From NCBI RefSeq assembly GCF_004361885.1, contig NZ_SNWH01000003.1, positions 124,001-188,000 on the forward strand: DNA of 64,000 nt, written 5' to 3'. This stretch comes from Halomonas ventosae (GTDB taxonomy: Bacteria > Pseudomonadota > Gammaproteobacteria > Pseudomonadales > Halomonadaceae). A model generated the notes under the pieces. The model worked only from the letters and a program-made list of their open reading frames with translations, was not told where the DNA came from and searched no databases. The number at the start of each line of letters is the position of its first letter. Within the stretch, counting starts at the first letter, position 1. Below are positions 44,454 through 54,575 of this stretch, piece by piece. The translations under genes were made by a program, and so were the position numbers.

Positions 44454-47228
44454 ATGACCGATCACTCCCAGAACGGAGCTGTCGACTGGCATGCCCTTTC
44501 GCCCGACGAGGCGCTGTCCCGGCTGGAGAGCCGAACGCAAGGCCTGAGCCCGCAGGAAGTAGAGCAGCGCCTTGAGCGATATGGCCCCAACCGGCTTAAG
44601 CAGCAGCAGACAACGTCCTGGTGGAAGCGTTTCCTCGAGCAGTTCAACAACCTGTTGATGCTGATCCTGCTGGTGGCCGCCGGCGCGAGCCTGGCACTGG
44701 GCCAGGTACTTGACGCCGCGGCCATCCTCGGCGTGGTGTTGATCACCGCGCTGATCGGGCTCATCCAGGAAGGCAAGGCGGAACAGGCCCTGGAGAGCAT
44801 CCGCGACATGCTCTCGCCCAGGGCCCAGGTGATTCGCGACGGAAAGCGCCGGACAATCGATGCTGAGGCGCTGGTGCCGGGCGATATCGTGACCCTGCAG
44901 GATGGTGATCGCGTACCCGCCGACTTGCGCCTGTTCGAGGCCCGGCAATTGCGCTGCGACGAAGCCCCGCTGACGGGCGAATCCACTCCGGTCGACAAGT
45001 CCAGCGACGCCGTGGACACCGACGCGGCACTGGGCGATCGTCACAGTATGGCCTACTCCGGCACCCTGGTGGTCCATGGCTCGGGCCGCGGGCTCGTGGT
45101 GGAAACCGGCGAGCATACCGAGATCGGGCGCATCTCGCAGATGCTGCGCGGGGTGGATGAGCTCAAGACCCCGCTGCTCAAGCAACTCGACCGCGCCGGG
45201 CGCGTGCTCGCCCTCTCCATCATCGCCGCGGCCGCCTTCACCGCCGCCATCGGCATCGTCTGGCATGGCGAGGCCGCCACTGAGATGTTCATGGCGGCGG
45301 TCGCCCTGGCGGTGGCCGCCATTCCCCAGGGCCTGCCGGCCATCGTCACTATCACCCTGGCGCTGGGAGTGCGGAACCTGGCCCGGCGCAACGCCATCAT
45401 CCGCCGTCTGCCGGCCGTGGAGACCCTGGGCTCGATATCCACCATCTTTTCTGACAAGACTGGCACCCTGACCTGTAACGAGATGACCGCTCAGGCGCTT
45501 TGGCTGCCGGACGGCGAGATCGCCATAGACGGCGTGGGGTTCGCCCCGGAGGGCGACTTCCATGCGGTGGCAGACGGCGAAACCCGTATCGCTGCACTCA
45601 AGGTCGAGGACTCCCCCGCCCTTCGCCACTTCCTCGAGGCTGGCGTGCTGTGTAACGACGCAGGACTCGCCAAGGAGGAAGGGCGCTGGCAGATCCAGGG
45701 CGATCCCACCGAAGGCGCGCTGGTAGTGGCAGCCGCCAAGGCGGGCCTGGACGCCGACAGGCTGCGCGATGATCACGTCCGACAGGATGCCATCCCCTTC
45801 GATTCCGAACACAAGTACATGGCTACCCTCCACCATGGGGAAGGCGCATACACCCTGCTGGTCAAGGGCGCGCCGGATCGTCTGCTCGCGATGTGCCGGC
45901 GACAACGCAGCGACGACGGCGACCAGGAGCTCGACCGCGAGACATGGGAGCAACGCCTCCATGAACTCTCCTCCCGCGGCCTGAGGGTGCTGGCGCTGGC
46001 CGAGAAGACGCTCGACGAAATCGACGGTGAGCTCACCGAGCACCACGTGGAGAAGGATCTGGTGTTGCTTGGCCTGGTAGGGCTTTTTGATCCGCCCCGG
46101 GAGGCGGCCATGAATGCCGTGAAGCGTTGTCTGAACGCCGGCATTCGGCCGGTAATGGTCACCGGCGACCATGCCGTCACCGCCCGGGCCATCGCCGAAC
46201 GGCTGGGGTTCGCCCACGTCGACCGGGCCATCAGCGGCCACGAGATCGAGGCGATGTCCGACGAGGAGCTCAAGGAGTGTATCCAGGAGGTGGATGTCTT
46301 TGCCCGGGTGGCCCCGGAACACAAGCTGCGCCTGGTCGAGGCGATGCAGGCGCGAGGCGGCGTCTGCGCCATGACCGGCGACGGGGTCAACGACGGCCCG
46401 GCGCTCAAGCGTGCCGATGTCGGGGTAGCGATGGGCATCCAGGGCACCGAGGCCGCCAAGGAAGCCGCCGAGATGGTGCTCGCCGACGATAACTTCGCCA
46501 CCATCGCCGCCGCGATCGAGGAAGGACGCAAGACCTACGACAACATCCGCAAGACGATCACCTTCATCCTGCCCGCCAACGGTGGCCAGGGATTATCGAT
46601 CATGCTGGCGGTCATCGCCGGCGTGGCCCTGCCGATCACGCCGCTGCAGGCACTGTGGGTGAACATGGTGGTGGCGGTCACCCTCGGCATGGCGCTGGCC
46701 TTCGAGAAGGCCGAGCCAAACATCATGCGGCGCCCCCCTCGCGACCCCGCCGCACCGCTTCTCGATCTGTTCCTCCTGTGGCGGGTGGTATTCGTTTCGG
46801 TATTGTTACTGGCAGGGGTATTCGGCATGTTTGCCTGGATCCAGGCCCAGGGCGGCAGCGATGCCCTCGCCCGTGCAGGCGCCGTCAACATGCTGGTGAT
46901 GGGCAGCGCCGCCTACCTGATCAACAGCCGTTTGCTGGTCAACAGCACCCTGTCGCTCTCGGGCCTGTTCGGCGGAAGGCCGATCTGGGGCGCCATCGCC
47001 ATCATCGTGACTCTGCAACTCGGCTGGACCTACCTGCCTTTCATGCAGGCGATCTTCGGCAGCGAGGGGCTCAGCCTCGGCCACTGGGGGGTAATCCTGG
47101 CCGGCAGCCTGGCCATCTACCTAATCGTGGAGATGGAGAAGCGAATCCTGCGCGGGCGTGGCATGGGCGGCAGCGGCAAACAGAGCGATGACCCTGCCAG
47201 CGGCGACGATTCCGCTGGGATGCGTTGA
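44454..47228 (+). CDS. Cation-transporting P-type ATPase (P2A-like)
   Basis: A 924-residue P-type ATPase. The actuator motif is LTGEST, the phosphorylation site DKTGTLT (around residue 340), the hinge MTGDGVNDGPALK. The N-terminal cation-ATPase domain (HALSPDEALSRLESRTQGLSP) and ten hydrophobic segments fit P2-type pumps for Ca2+ or related cations. In M4 the usual PEGLP of Ca2+ pumps reads PQGLP (AAIPQGLPAIVT), replacing the acidic cation ligand, so ion specificity is uncertain. The start has AGGACGAG about 6 bases upstream. It is divergent from rluF, with 200 bases between. Confidence 0.92.
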   Translation: MTDHSQNGAVDWHALSPDEALSRLESRTQGLSPQEVEQRLERYGPNRLKQQQTTSWWKRFLEQFNNLLMLILLVAAGASLALGQVLDAAAILGVVLITALIGLIQEGKAEQALESIRDMLSPRAQVIRDGKRRTIDAEALVPGDIVTLQDGDRVPADLRLFEARQLRCDEAPLTGESTPVDKSSDAVDTDAALGDRHSMAYSGTLVVHGSGRGLVVETGEHTEIGRISQMLRGVDELKTPLLKQLDRAGRVLALSIIAAAAFTAAIGIVWHGEAATEMFMAAVALAVAAIPQGLPAIVTITLALGVRNLARRNAIIRRLPAVETLGSISTIFSDKTGTLTCNEMTAQALWLPDGEIAIDGVGFAPEGDFHAVADGETRIAALKVEDSPALRHFLEAGVLCNDAGLAKEEGRWQIQGDPTEGALVVAAAKAGLDADRLRDDHVRQDAIPFDSEHKYMATLHHGEGAYTLLVKGAPDRLLAMCRRQRSDDGDQELDRETWEQRLHELSSRGLRVLALAEKTLDEIDGELTEHHVEKDLVLLGLVGLFDPPREAAMNAVKRCLNAGIRPVMVTGDHAVTARAIAERLGFAHVDRAISGHEIEAMSDEELKECIQEVDVFARVAPEHKLRLVEAMQARGGVCAMTGDGVNDGPALKRADVGVAMGIQGTEAAKEAAEMVLADDNFATIAAAIEEGRKTYDNIRKTITFILPANGGQGLSIMLAVIAGVALPITPLQALWVNMVVAVTLGMALAFEKAEPNIMRRPPRDPAAPLLDLFLLWRVVFVSVLLLAGVFGMFAWIQAQGGSDALARAGAVNMLVMGSAAYLINSRLLVNSTLSLSGLFGGRPIWGAIAIIVTLQLGWTYLPFMQAIFGSEGLSLGHWGVILAGSLAIYLIVEMEKRILRGRGMGGSGKQSDDPASGDDSAGMR

Positions 47229-47325
47229 GCTCTCTCCCGCCGCTCAGCACTAGCCTGTCAAGCACCGCCGCTTGGTCCGCGCGGTGGTTTCCATAGTCGC
47301 ATCAAGAGCGACGGGCCCTGAAGAG

Positions 47326-48155
47326 ATGATCCTCAACGACTCGCGCGTGCTGCGCGCCGAACTGCTGAGCTTCGAGGCCGACCCCGGCGAGGGCGATGCG
47401 CCTGCCGAGGGCAGCCCGGACGCTGCCCTGTGGATCGAGAACGGCCACATCCGCGCAGTGGACGACCATGCGCGCCTGACCCCCTAGCTCCCCGACGAAA
47501 TCGAGGTGATCGATCATCGCGGCAAGCTGATCATGCCCGGCTTCATCGACAGCCATGTGCATTACGTGCAGCTGGAGATCATGGCCTCGTACGGCCGCCA
47601 GCTGCTCGACTGGCTGAACGACTACACTTTTCCCGAAGAGTGTCGCTTCGCGGCGCGGGAGCATGCAGAGCTGCTCTCGGAATCCTTCCTCAACGAAATG
47701 CTGCGCGTCGCTTCGCGCCCACCTCCAGCCGGGCCCAGCTGGACGCTACCGGCGCCCTGATGCGCAACGACTCGAGCCTGTGGCTGCAGACCCACCTGGC
47801 CGAGCACAGCGGCGAGCTCAACTGGGTCGCCGAGCTCTTCCCCGACAGCTGCGACTACCTGGCGGTCTACGAGCAGTCGGGGCTGGTGGGCCCGCGCAGC
47901 ACCTTCGCCCACGGCATCCACCTGGATCAGGCAATGCGCGGGCGGCTTGCCGCACACGGGGCGAACCTCGCCTTCTGCCCGAGCTCCAACCTGTTCCTGG
48001 GTAGCGGCCTCTTTGACCGCCTGGCGGCCTGCGAGATGAGCCTAAACATCAGCTACGCCAGCGACGTGGGTGACGGTACCGACCTCTCCGGCCTGGCCAC
48101 GCTCAAGGCTGCCTATCAGTTGGGCCAGCTGCGCGGCCAGCCACTCACCGCCTAG
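47326..48155 (+). pseudogene. Guanine deaminase remnant
   Basis: Starts as a normal guanine deaminase (WIENGHIRAVDDHARL), then a TAG at 47485-47487. The frame continues as IDHRGKLIMPGFIDSHVHYVQLE, with the metal-binding His-x-His, and LDWLNDYTFPEECRFA. At about 47700 the frame breaks and about 80 codons are missing; the other frame resumes at RFAPTSSRAQLDATG and reads THLAEHSGELNWVAELFPD and FCPSSNLFLGSGLFD. It then stops early after GQLRGQPLTA, so about 100 C-terminal codons are missing too. The metal-site His after the deletion cannot compensate; the gene is dead. Confidence 0.88.
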
Positions 48156-48169
48156 TGTGGATGGTCGGG

Positions 48170-48419
<250 letters not shown>

Positions 48420-48444
48420 CTACCTCGTGGGAAAATCATCGCTC

Positions 48445-50178
48445 TCATCCTGAAACACCTTGAGCGGTCTTGCAAAGTCTTCCCTCACGCAGAATGCGGC
48501 GCTGATCGATGCCGGGCGGATCGACGCTATCGCCGAGCTGATGCACCAGGTAGATGACGGTGCGCCCCACCAGCCAGGCGTCCAGGCGCGCCGCCAGACA
48601 GGCGGCGGTGGCGGCATCGAGCCCGGCGAAGGGCTCGTCAAGCACCACCAGGTCCGGCTCGCGCAGCAGCAGCCGGGCCAGGGCAACACGGCGGGCCTGG
48701 CCGCCGGACAGTCGACGGCCGCCCTCACCCACCCGGCTGGCCAGTCCTTGGGGCAGGGCATCGGCCCAGTCGGCAAGCTCCACCATCGCCAGCACATGCC
48801 ACAGTCGCGCCTCGCTTGCCTGGGGATCGCCCAGGCGCAGATTGGCGGCCAGGCTAGCGTCGAACAGGTCAGTCTGCTGGGTCAGCAGGGCGACGCGATC
48901 GGCCAGCGCCGCCGTGGGCCACGCTTCGAGCGCCACGCCCCCCAGCCGCACGTCCCCCGATTCGGGCGTGAGCTGTCGCGTCAGCAGCCCGGCCACGCTG
49001 GACTTGCCCGCGCCGGAGGCCCCGCACAGCGCCAGCCGCTCGCCAGGCCCCAGCTGCAAGCTAACCCCGGCAAGAGCCGGAATCAAAGCGCCCGCGTGGG
49101 TCAGGGTAACCGCCTCGAGGGTCACCGAGAGCGGGCCTCCCGGCAACCGGGGCGACGGGTGTGCCTTGGCTGCGCCCCGCTGCTGCGCCTCCAGGGCATT
49201 GAGGCGCTCGGCGGCAGCCCATGTCGCCCCCAGCCAGGTGAAGGCCGCTGGCAAGGCGACCAGCGCTTCGCCGATGGCCAGCACCGCCAGCGGCATCATC
49301 ACCATCAATGGCCCGGAGAGCAGCTCGGTGCGCCAGGCCTGCGAGGCAAGCCAGAGGGCCAGCAGCATGGCCAGGCCCACGACGATCGACGCCAGGGCGT
49401 TGCCCAGCGAGACCCATTGACCCAGGCGGCGCTGGTCCCGGTAGAGCCGAGATTCGATCGCGGCCAGCCGGGCGCAGTGATCCCCCAGACTGCCGTAGGC
49501 CTCCAATTCGGCCAGGCCTTGGAGCTGCTCGATCAGTCGCCCCCTGAGCCGCTCGAGATCCCTGACCTGACGATGACTCGCGGCCATGCCCAGCCGAGCT
49601 TGGCCCGCCGTCAACCACACCCAGCCCACCAGCAGCAGCGACCCGATCGCCATGCCAACCCGCGGCGACCACAGCGCCAGGAACGCAGCCAGGCCAAGGA
49701 TCGCCAGCAACGCCACCAGCGCCGGGGCCAGCAGGCGCAGATAGAGGCTGTCCAGGGTGTCGATGTCCGCGGTCAGGCGGTTGAGCCAGTCGCTGGCGCG
49801 GCGACGTGATAAGGCGTGGGAGTCGAGGCCGGAGAGCACGGCGAACAGTCGGGAGCGCAGGTCGGCAAGCAGGCGCAGTACCGTATCATGGTTGTAGAGG
49901 CGCTCCACGTAACGCGACACGGTGCGGGTTACGGCGAAGAGGCGAATCCCGCCACCGGGGACATAAACATCCAGCGCTGCGGCAACACCCGCCGTGAGCA
50001 GCAGGCCGGTCAAGGCCGTGGCGGTGATGAACCAGCCAGAGAGGGCCAGCAGGCCGATGGCCGAGACCAAGGTCACGGCCATCAGTAGGCCGCCGAGGAT
50101 CAGCCGACGGCGACGCTGGCCGAGCAACGATAGCCACGGGCGCAGGGTGCGCCAGAGCGAGGCGTCAGGCGAGGGCAT
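48445..50178 (-). CDS. cydC: Heterodimeric ABC transporter CydC subunit
   Basis: CydC and CydD form an ABC exporter of glutathione/cysteine (or a haem-linked exporter) needed for cytochrome bd assembly. The 577-residue protein has an N-terminal membrane domain (six helices) with GWFITATALTGLLLTAGVA and YVPGGGIRLFAVTRTVSRYVERL, both CydC hallmarks. The nucleotide-binding domain has Walker A CGASGAGKSS, signature LSGGQARRVALARLLL and Walker B VVLDEPFAGLD. The start overlaps the end of cydD by 14 bases. Confidence 0.95.
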   Translation of the reverse strand: MPSPDASLWRTLRPWLSLLGQRRRRLILGGLLMAVTLVSAIGLLALSGWFITATALTGLLLTAGVAAALDVYVPGGGIRLFAVTRTVSRYVERLYNHDTVLRLLADLRSRLFAVLSGLDSHALSRRRASDWLNRLTADIDTLDSLYLRLLAPALVALLAILGLAAFLALWSPRVGMAIGSLLLVGWVWLTAGQARLGMAASHRQVRDLERLRGRLIEQLQGLAELEAYGSLGDHCARLAAIESRLYRDQRRLGQWVSLGNALASIVVGLAMLLALWLASQAWRTELLSGPLMVMMPLAVLAIGEALVALPAAFTWLGATWAAAERLNALEAQQRGAAKAHPSPRLPGGPLSVTLEAVTLTHAGALIPALAGVSLQLGPGERLALCGASGAGKSSVAGLLTRQLTPESGDVRLGGVALEAWPTAALADRVALLTQQTDLFDASLAANLRLGDPQASEARLWHVLAMVELADWADALPQGLASRVGEGGRRLSGGQARRVALARLLLREPDLVVLDEPFAGLDAATAACLAARLDAWLVGRTVIYLVHQLGDSVDPPGIDQRRILREGRLCKTAQGVSG

Positions 50179-51865
50179 CGTGGCTCGCCTCCTGTACCGT
50201 TGCCTGGGCCTCGAGCGACAGGCGGCGCTTCGCCAGCGCCATCAGGGCGGGATGATGGGTCGCGATGACCAGTGCCCGACCCTCATCGGCCAACGCCTGT
50301 AGCGCCTCGATGAGGTAGCCTTCTGTCTCGGCGTCCAGGCTGGCCGTAGGCTCGTCAAGCAGCACCAGCGGTGCTTGGGAGAGAAAGACCCTGGCCAGGG
50401 CCAGCCGCTGTGCCTGGCCACCGGATAGGCCGACACCGCGCTCGCCGAGGTGGGTCTCGATCCCCCGAGGCAGTGTCGCCAGCAGCTCGCCGAGGCCGGC
50501 CCGGCCCAGTGCCCCGCGCATCTCGGCCGCGCTGGCGTCGGGGGCGGCCAGCCGCAAGTTGTCGGCGAGGCTGCCCTGGATCAGCAGCGGGCGCTGGTCC
50601 ATCCAGGCCAGACTCAGGCCCTCGGCCACGCGAATGCTGCCGCTGGCGGGCGCGATGAAACCGGCCAGCAGCTGCAGCAGGGTGGACTTGCCGACGCCCG
50701 AGGGACCGGTGACCGCCACTACCTCGCCGGCGGCCAGTGTCAGGTCGACGGGGCCCAGCACTCGGCCGCGCCCGGCATGCTCGACGCTGACGGCCTCGAG
50801 CTCAACCAGTCGGTCGTGCAAAGGCGCCGGGGCGGCCCCGCCCGACAGGCGCTGGGCATCAGGGATCTCGTTGAGCAGGGCCACCAGCCCCTCGGCGGCC
50901 CCCAGCGCCGCCGCGCGGTCATGGTAGTGCTGGGAGAGGCTGCGCAGCGGCTGGAAGAATTCCGGGGCCAGCAGCAGCACCAGCAGGCCGCCGAACAGGG
51001 TCAACTCGTCCGCGGGGCCATATTCGATGTAGCCCAGCAGGCCGAAACCCACGTAGATCGCCATCACGGCGATGGCCACCGAGGCGAAGAACTCCAGCAC
51101 CGCCGAGGAGAGAAAGGCGAGTCGCAAGACGCGCATGCTGCGCTGCCGGTAATCATCGGCGGCGGCATGCACCTCGCGGGTGGCCTGGGCGGTGCGACCG
51201 AAGAGCTGCAGGGTGGTGATGCCCCGCACGCGATCAATGAAGTGGCCAGAGAGGCGCGCCACGGCGGCGAACTGCTCGCGATTGAGCTGCGCTGCCCCCA
51301 TCCCGACCAGCGCCATGAACAGCGGGATCAGCGGCGCCGAGATCAGCAGGAAGAGTGCTGCCAGCCAATCCAGCCACAGCACTGCCAGCAAGATGGACAA
51401 CGGCACCAGTACCGCCAGGCCGAGCTGCGGCTGGAAGCGGGCGAAATAGCCGTCCAGGGCCTCCACCTGCTCCACCAGCTGATTGGCCAGCGAGGCGCTG
51501 TGACGCGCGCTCAGCCTGACGGGCCCCAGACGGGCCAAGTGGTCAAGCAGCGCATGCCGGGCGCGGCGGCGAATCCGCAGGCTCGCCGCCTGAGCCAGGG
51601 TTTCCTGCAGATAGAGGGCCAGCGCACGCAACACCAGCAGTGCCAGCAGTCCAGCGAGCACCGGCATGAGCTCCGACAATGATGCTCCGTCGATGAGCAG
51701 GCGGCTGATGAACCGGGCCAGCAGCATCAATTGCGCGATGGTCAACAGGCCCGCCGCAGTCCCTGCCAGGATGGCGAGACGCAGCCGCCGGCGTTCGCCG
51801 GCGGCCAGGTCTCTCAGGTAGCGGCGCGCGGTCAGCGCGCCTGTCGCCGCGTCGGGCGCATCCAT
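50165..51865 (-). CDS. cydD: Heterodimeric ABC transporter CydD subunit
   Basis: A 566-residue ABC half-transporter. The membrane domain reads ARFISRLLIDGASLSELMP and contains FARFQPQLGLAVLVPLSILLAVLWLDW, as in CydD. The ATPase domain has Walker A VTGPSGVGKSTLLQLL, signature LSGGQAQRLALARVFLS and Walker B LVLLDEPTASLD. It lies 4 bases after cydB and overlaps cydC, so cydABDC is one operon. Confidence 0.95.
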   Translation of the reverse strand: MDAPDAATGALTARRYLRDLAAGERRRLRLAILAGTAAGLLTIAQLMLLARFISRLLIDGASLSELMPVLAGLLALLVLRALALYLQETLAQAASLRIRRRARHALLDHLARLGPVRLSARHSASLANQLVEQVEALDGYFARFQPQLGLAVLVPLSILLAVLWLDWLAALFLLISAPLIPLFMALVGMGAAQLNREQFAAVARLSGHFIDRVRGITTLQLFGRTAQATREVHAAADDYRQRSMRVLRLAFLSSAVLEFFASVAIAVMAIYVGFGLLGYIEYGPADELTLFGGLLVLLLAPEFFQPLRSLSQHYHDRAAALGAAEGLVALLNEIPDAQRLSGGAAPAPLHDRLVELEAVSVEHAGRGRVLGPVDLTLAAGEVVAVTGPSGVGKSTLLQLLAGFIAPASGSIRVAEGLSLAWMDQRPLLIQGSLADNLRLAAPDASAAEMRGALGRAGLGELLATLPRGIETHLGERGVGLSGGQAQRLALARVFLSQAPLVLLDEPTASLDAETEGYLIEALQALADEGRALVIATHHPALMALAKRRLSLEAQATVQEASHDALA

Positions 51866-51869
51866 CGGC

Positions 51870-52871
51870 TCAGTGATACCCCTCGCCGGGTCGCACCTTG
51901 CCGCGGAACACCCAGTAGCTCCAGGCGGTATAGGCCAGCACGATGGGGATCACGAACAGCACGCCGATCAGCAGGAAGAGTTGCGAGCCGGGATCCGAGG
52001 CGGCGTCCCAGATCGTGTAGTTGGGCGGCACGATTACCGGCCACTTGCTGACCACCAGGCCCAGGTAGGTGAAGACGAACAGCCCCAGCGTAGCGATGAA
52101 AGGCTGCCCCTCCCGACGCTGGCTGACAGCACGCCACAGCAGGGCCGCACAGAGCAGTGCCAGCACCGGGAAGACCCAGATCAGGTGGAGATGGCCAAAC
52201 CAGCGCTCACGCACCGCGCTATCGACGAAGGGCGTCCAGAGACTGATGATCGCGAACACACCCAGTACCGCCAGCAACAGGCGTGGGGCGAGCCGGTAGG
52301 CCCAGGCCTGAACCGCCCCTTCGGTCTTCATGATCAGCCAGGTGGCGCCAAGCAGGGCATAGCCCGCCATCAATCCCAGACCGGTCAGTACGCTGAAGGG
52401 CGTCAGCCAGTCCAGGGGCCCGCCGACATAGACGAAGTCCTCCACAGCGAAGCCCTGGATGTAGGCCCCCACCACCACGCCCTGAGCAAAGGACGCCACG
52501 GCGGAGCCCCAGCAGAAGGCGCGGTTCCACCAGCGGCGGTTACGATGTGATTTGAAACGGAACTCGAAGGCGATACCACGGAAAATCAGGCCGGCTAGCA
52601 TCAGGAAAACCCCGATATACAGCGCTGGCAGGAATACCGAGTAGACCAGCGGAAAGGCGCCCAGCAGGCCGGCACCACCAAGCACCAGCCAGGTCTCGTT
52701 GCCGTCCCACACCGGGGCGACAGAGTTCATCATCAGGTCGCGGGACTGCTCGTCCGGGGCGAAAGGAAAGAGAATTCCCACCCCCAGGTCGAAGCCGTCC
52801 ATCAACACGTACATGATCACCCCGAAGCCGATGATCACGGCCCAGATCAGGGTCAGGTCGAATGTAGCCAT
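51870..52871 (-). CDS. cydB: Cytochrome bd-type quinol oxidase subunit II
   Basis: A 333-residue membrane protein with about eight to nine helices; CydB-type features are YVLMDGFDLGVGILFPFA near the start and SVAPVWDGNETWLVLGGAGLLGAFP. The C terminus has the family-typical YTAWSYWVFRGKVRPGEGYH. It pairs with CydA and provides the structural half of the oxidase. The gene is separated from cydA by 3 bases and from cydD by 4. Confidence 0.95.
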   Translation of the reverse strand: MATFDLTLIWAVIIGFGVIMYVLMDGFDLGVGILFPFAPDEQSRDLMMNSVAPVWDGNETWLVLGGAGLLGAFPLVYSVFLPALYIGVFLMLAGLIFRGIAFEFRFKSHRNRRWWNRAFCWGSAVASFAQGVVVGAYIQGFAVEDFVYVGGPLDWLTPFSVLTGLGLMAGYALLGATWLIMKTEGAVQAWAYRLAPRLLLAVLGVFAIISLWTPFVDSAVRERWFGHLHLIWVFPVLALLCAALLWRAVSQRREGQPFIATLGLFVFTYLGLVVSKWPVIVPPNYTIWDAASDPGSQLFLLIGVLFVIPIVLAYTAWSYWVFRGKVRPGEGYH

Positions 52872-52874
52872 GGC

Positions 52875-54296
52875 TCAGCTCCTTCCGGGTTGGCGAGAGG
52901 CGTCCTCGAAGGTCGCATTGGCGGCGGACAGCGGACGCGTGGGACGCTGTATTTCTCCTTCCTTGGCCTCCTGTTGAGTCTCGGGCAGCATGCCCTGGCG
53001 CACCACACGAGTCAGGTAGTAGGTGCCGGCCAGGAACACGACGGCATAGACAGCGATGTAACCGATCAGGGTGAACAGCGCCATGCCTCCGCTCAGCGAG
53101 GGCGTCAGCCCTTCGGCATGGGTCATCATTCCATAGACCAGCCAGGGAGCCCGCCCGGTCTCGGTGACGAACCAGCCGGCGAGCACCGCGATGAAGGGTG
53201 TTACGGTCATCACCCGCAACAGTTGCAGGAAGCCACGATGCTCGTAGATGCGCCCACCGCGACGTAGCCAGAGACCTGTCAGGGCGACCGCGATCATCAC
53301 CAGACCGATGCCCACCATCACCCGGAAAGACCAGAATACCAGCCATACTGGTGGTTGTTCCTCGGGCGGCACTTCACTGAGCCCCGGCACCACACCATCG
53401 ACATGATGCGTCAGGATCAGGCTGGCCAGGCTGGGGATGCCGATCTCGAAGCGATTCTCCTGGGCCTCCTTGTCAGGCCAGGCAAAGAGCAGCAGCGGCA
53501 CATGGGAGCCGCGCTCCCAGTTGGCCTCCATGGCCGCGACTTTGGTTGGCTGGTGCTCAAGGGTATTGAGGCCGTGAAAGTCCCCCAGCACTGCCTGGGC
53601 CGGCGCCAGCACCAGCAGCATCCACAGGCACATGGAAAGCGCCTTGCGATTGGCCTCCACATCGCGCTTGATCAGCAGGTACCAGGCGCTGACCCCGGCC
53701 ACCACGAAGCCTCCGGTGAGAAAGGAGGCCAGCACCATATGCCAGAAGCGGTAGGGGAAGGAAGAATTGAAGATCGCCTCGCTCCAGGAAGTGACATGGA
53801 AGCGGCCGTCAATCAGCTCGACACCGGCAGGCGTCTGCATCCAGCTGTTGGCAGAGAGAATCCAGAACGCGGAAATGAAGGTCCCAGTAGCCACCATGAT
53901 GGCGGCGAAGAGATGCACACCCTGGGGTACCTTGCCACGCCCAAAGAGCAGCACGCCGAGGAAGCCCGCCTCGAGGAAGAAGGCGGTGACCACCTCGTAG
54001 CTAAGCACCGGACCGAGGAAGTTCGCTGCCGCCAGGGAAAAGTTGCTCCAGTTGGTGCCGAACTGGAAGGACATGACAATGCCCGACACCACCCCCATTC
54101 CGAACACCACCGCAAAGACCTTGGTCCAGAACAGCGCCAAACGGTCCCATGCCGGATTCTCGGTCTTGAAGAAGAGACCGTTGAGCAGGGCGATATAGGA
54201 CGCCAAACCGATGGTGAACACCGGAAAGATGGCGTGGAAAGCGACCACGAAAGCGAACTGCAGTCGCGACAGCAGCAGGGGATCCAGTTCCATCAC
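52875..54296 (-). CDS. cydA: Cytochrome bd-type quinol oxidase subunit I, short Q-loop (CIO-like)
   Basis: A 473-residue membrane protein carrying the haem ligands: FHAIFP near residue 21 (b595 His) and YRFWHMVLAS (b558 His). The conserved GRAPW replaces GRQPW of E. coli. At 473 residues it lacks the long insertion of the E. coli Q-loop, placing it with short-loop cyanide-insensitive-oxidase (CIO) types. It uses quinol to reduce O2 to water with high affinity. First gene of cydABDC; its promoter must lie in the 279-base stretch to the CaCA gene. No cydX-like small ORF was recognised. Confidence 0.93.
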   Translation of the reverse strand: MMELDPLLLSRLQFAFVVAFHAIFPVFTIGLASYIALLNGLFFKTENPAWDRLALFWTKVFAVVFGMGVVSGIVMSFQFGTNWSNFSLAAANFLGPVLSYEVVTAFFLEAGFLGVLLFGRGKVPQGVHLFAAIMVATGTFISAFWILSANSWMQTPAGVELIDGRFHVTSWSEAIFNSSFPYRFWHMVLASFLTGGFVVAGVSAWYLLIKRDVEANRKALSMCLWMLLVLAPAQAVLGDFHGLNTLEHQPTKVAAMEANWERGSHVPLLLFAWPDKEAQENRFEIGIPSLASLILTHHVDGVVPGLSEVPPEEQPPVWLVFWSFRVMVGIGLVMIAVALTGLWLRRGGRIYEHRGFLQLLRVMTVTPFIAVLAGWFVTETGRAPWLVYGMMTHAEGLTPSLSGGMALFTLIGYIAVYAVVFLAGTYYLTRVVRQGMLPETQQEAKEGEIQRPTRPLSAANATFEDASRQPGRS

Positions 54297-54575
54297 ACAC
54301 TCCTGATAGTAGCGGAGACATGGCTCCGCAGAACAGCTTAGTCAAGGGATGCGCATGGCACTTCTGTGCTCTTGTGCTTGGGGCTACCATGCCCATGGTG
54401 CCTTGCCGCATTTTTCCTCGCTCATTCCTAGCCTAGACCAGTCAGATGGCAATACCGTAACTAGGATGCATTACGTCAGTCGACATTAATCTATCACCAG
54501 GCATAAAAGTTATAATGTCTTGGTGGGGTGGCCAAGGCAACCACGCACACCGTGTCGCAATGTCGCAGCCAAGCT

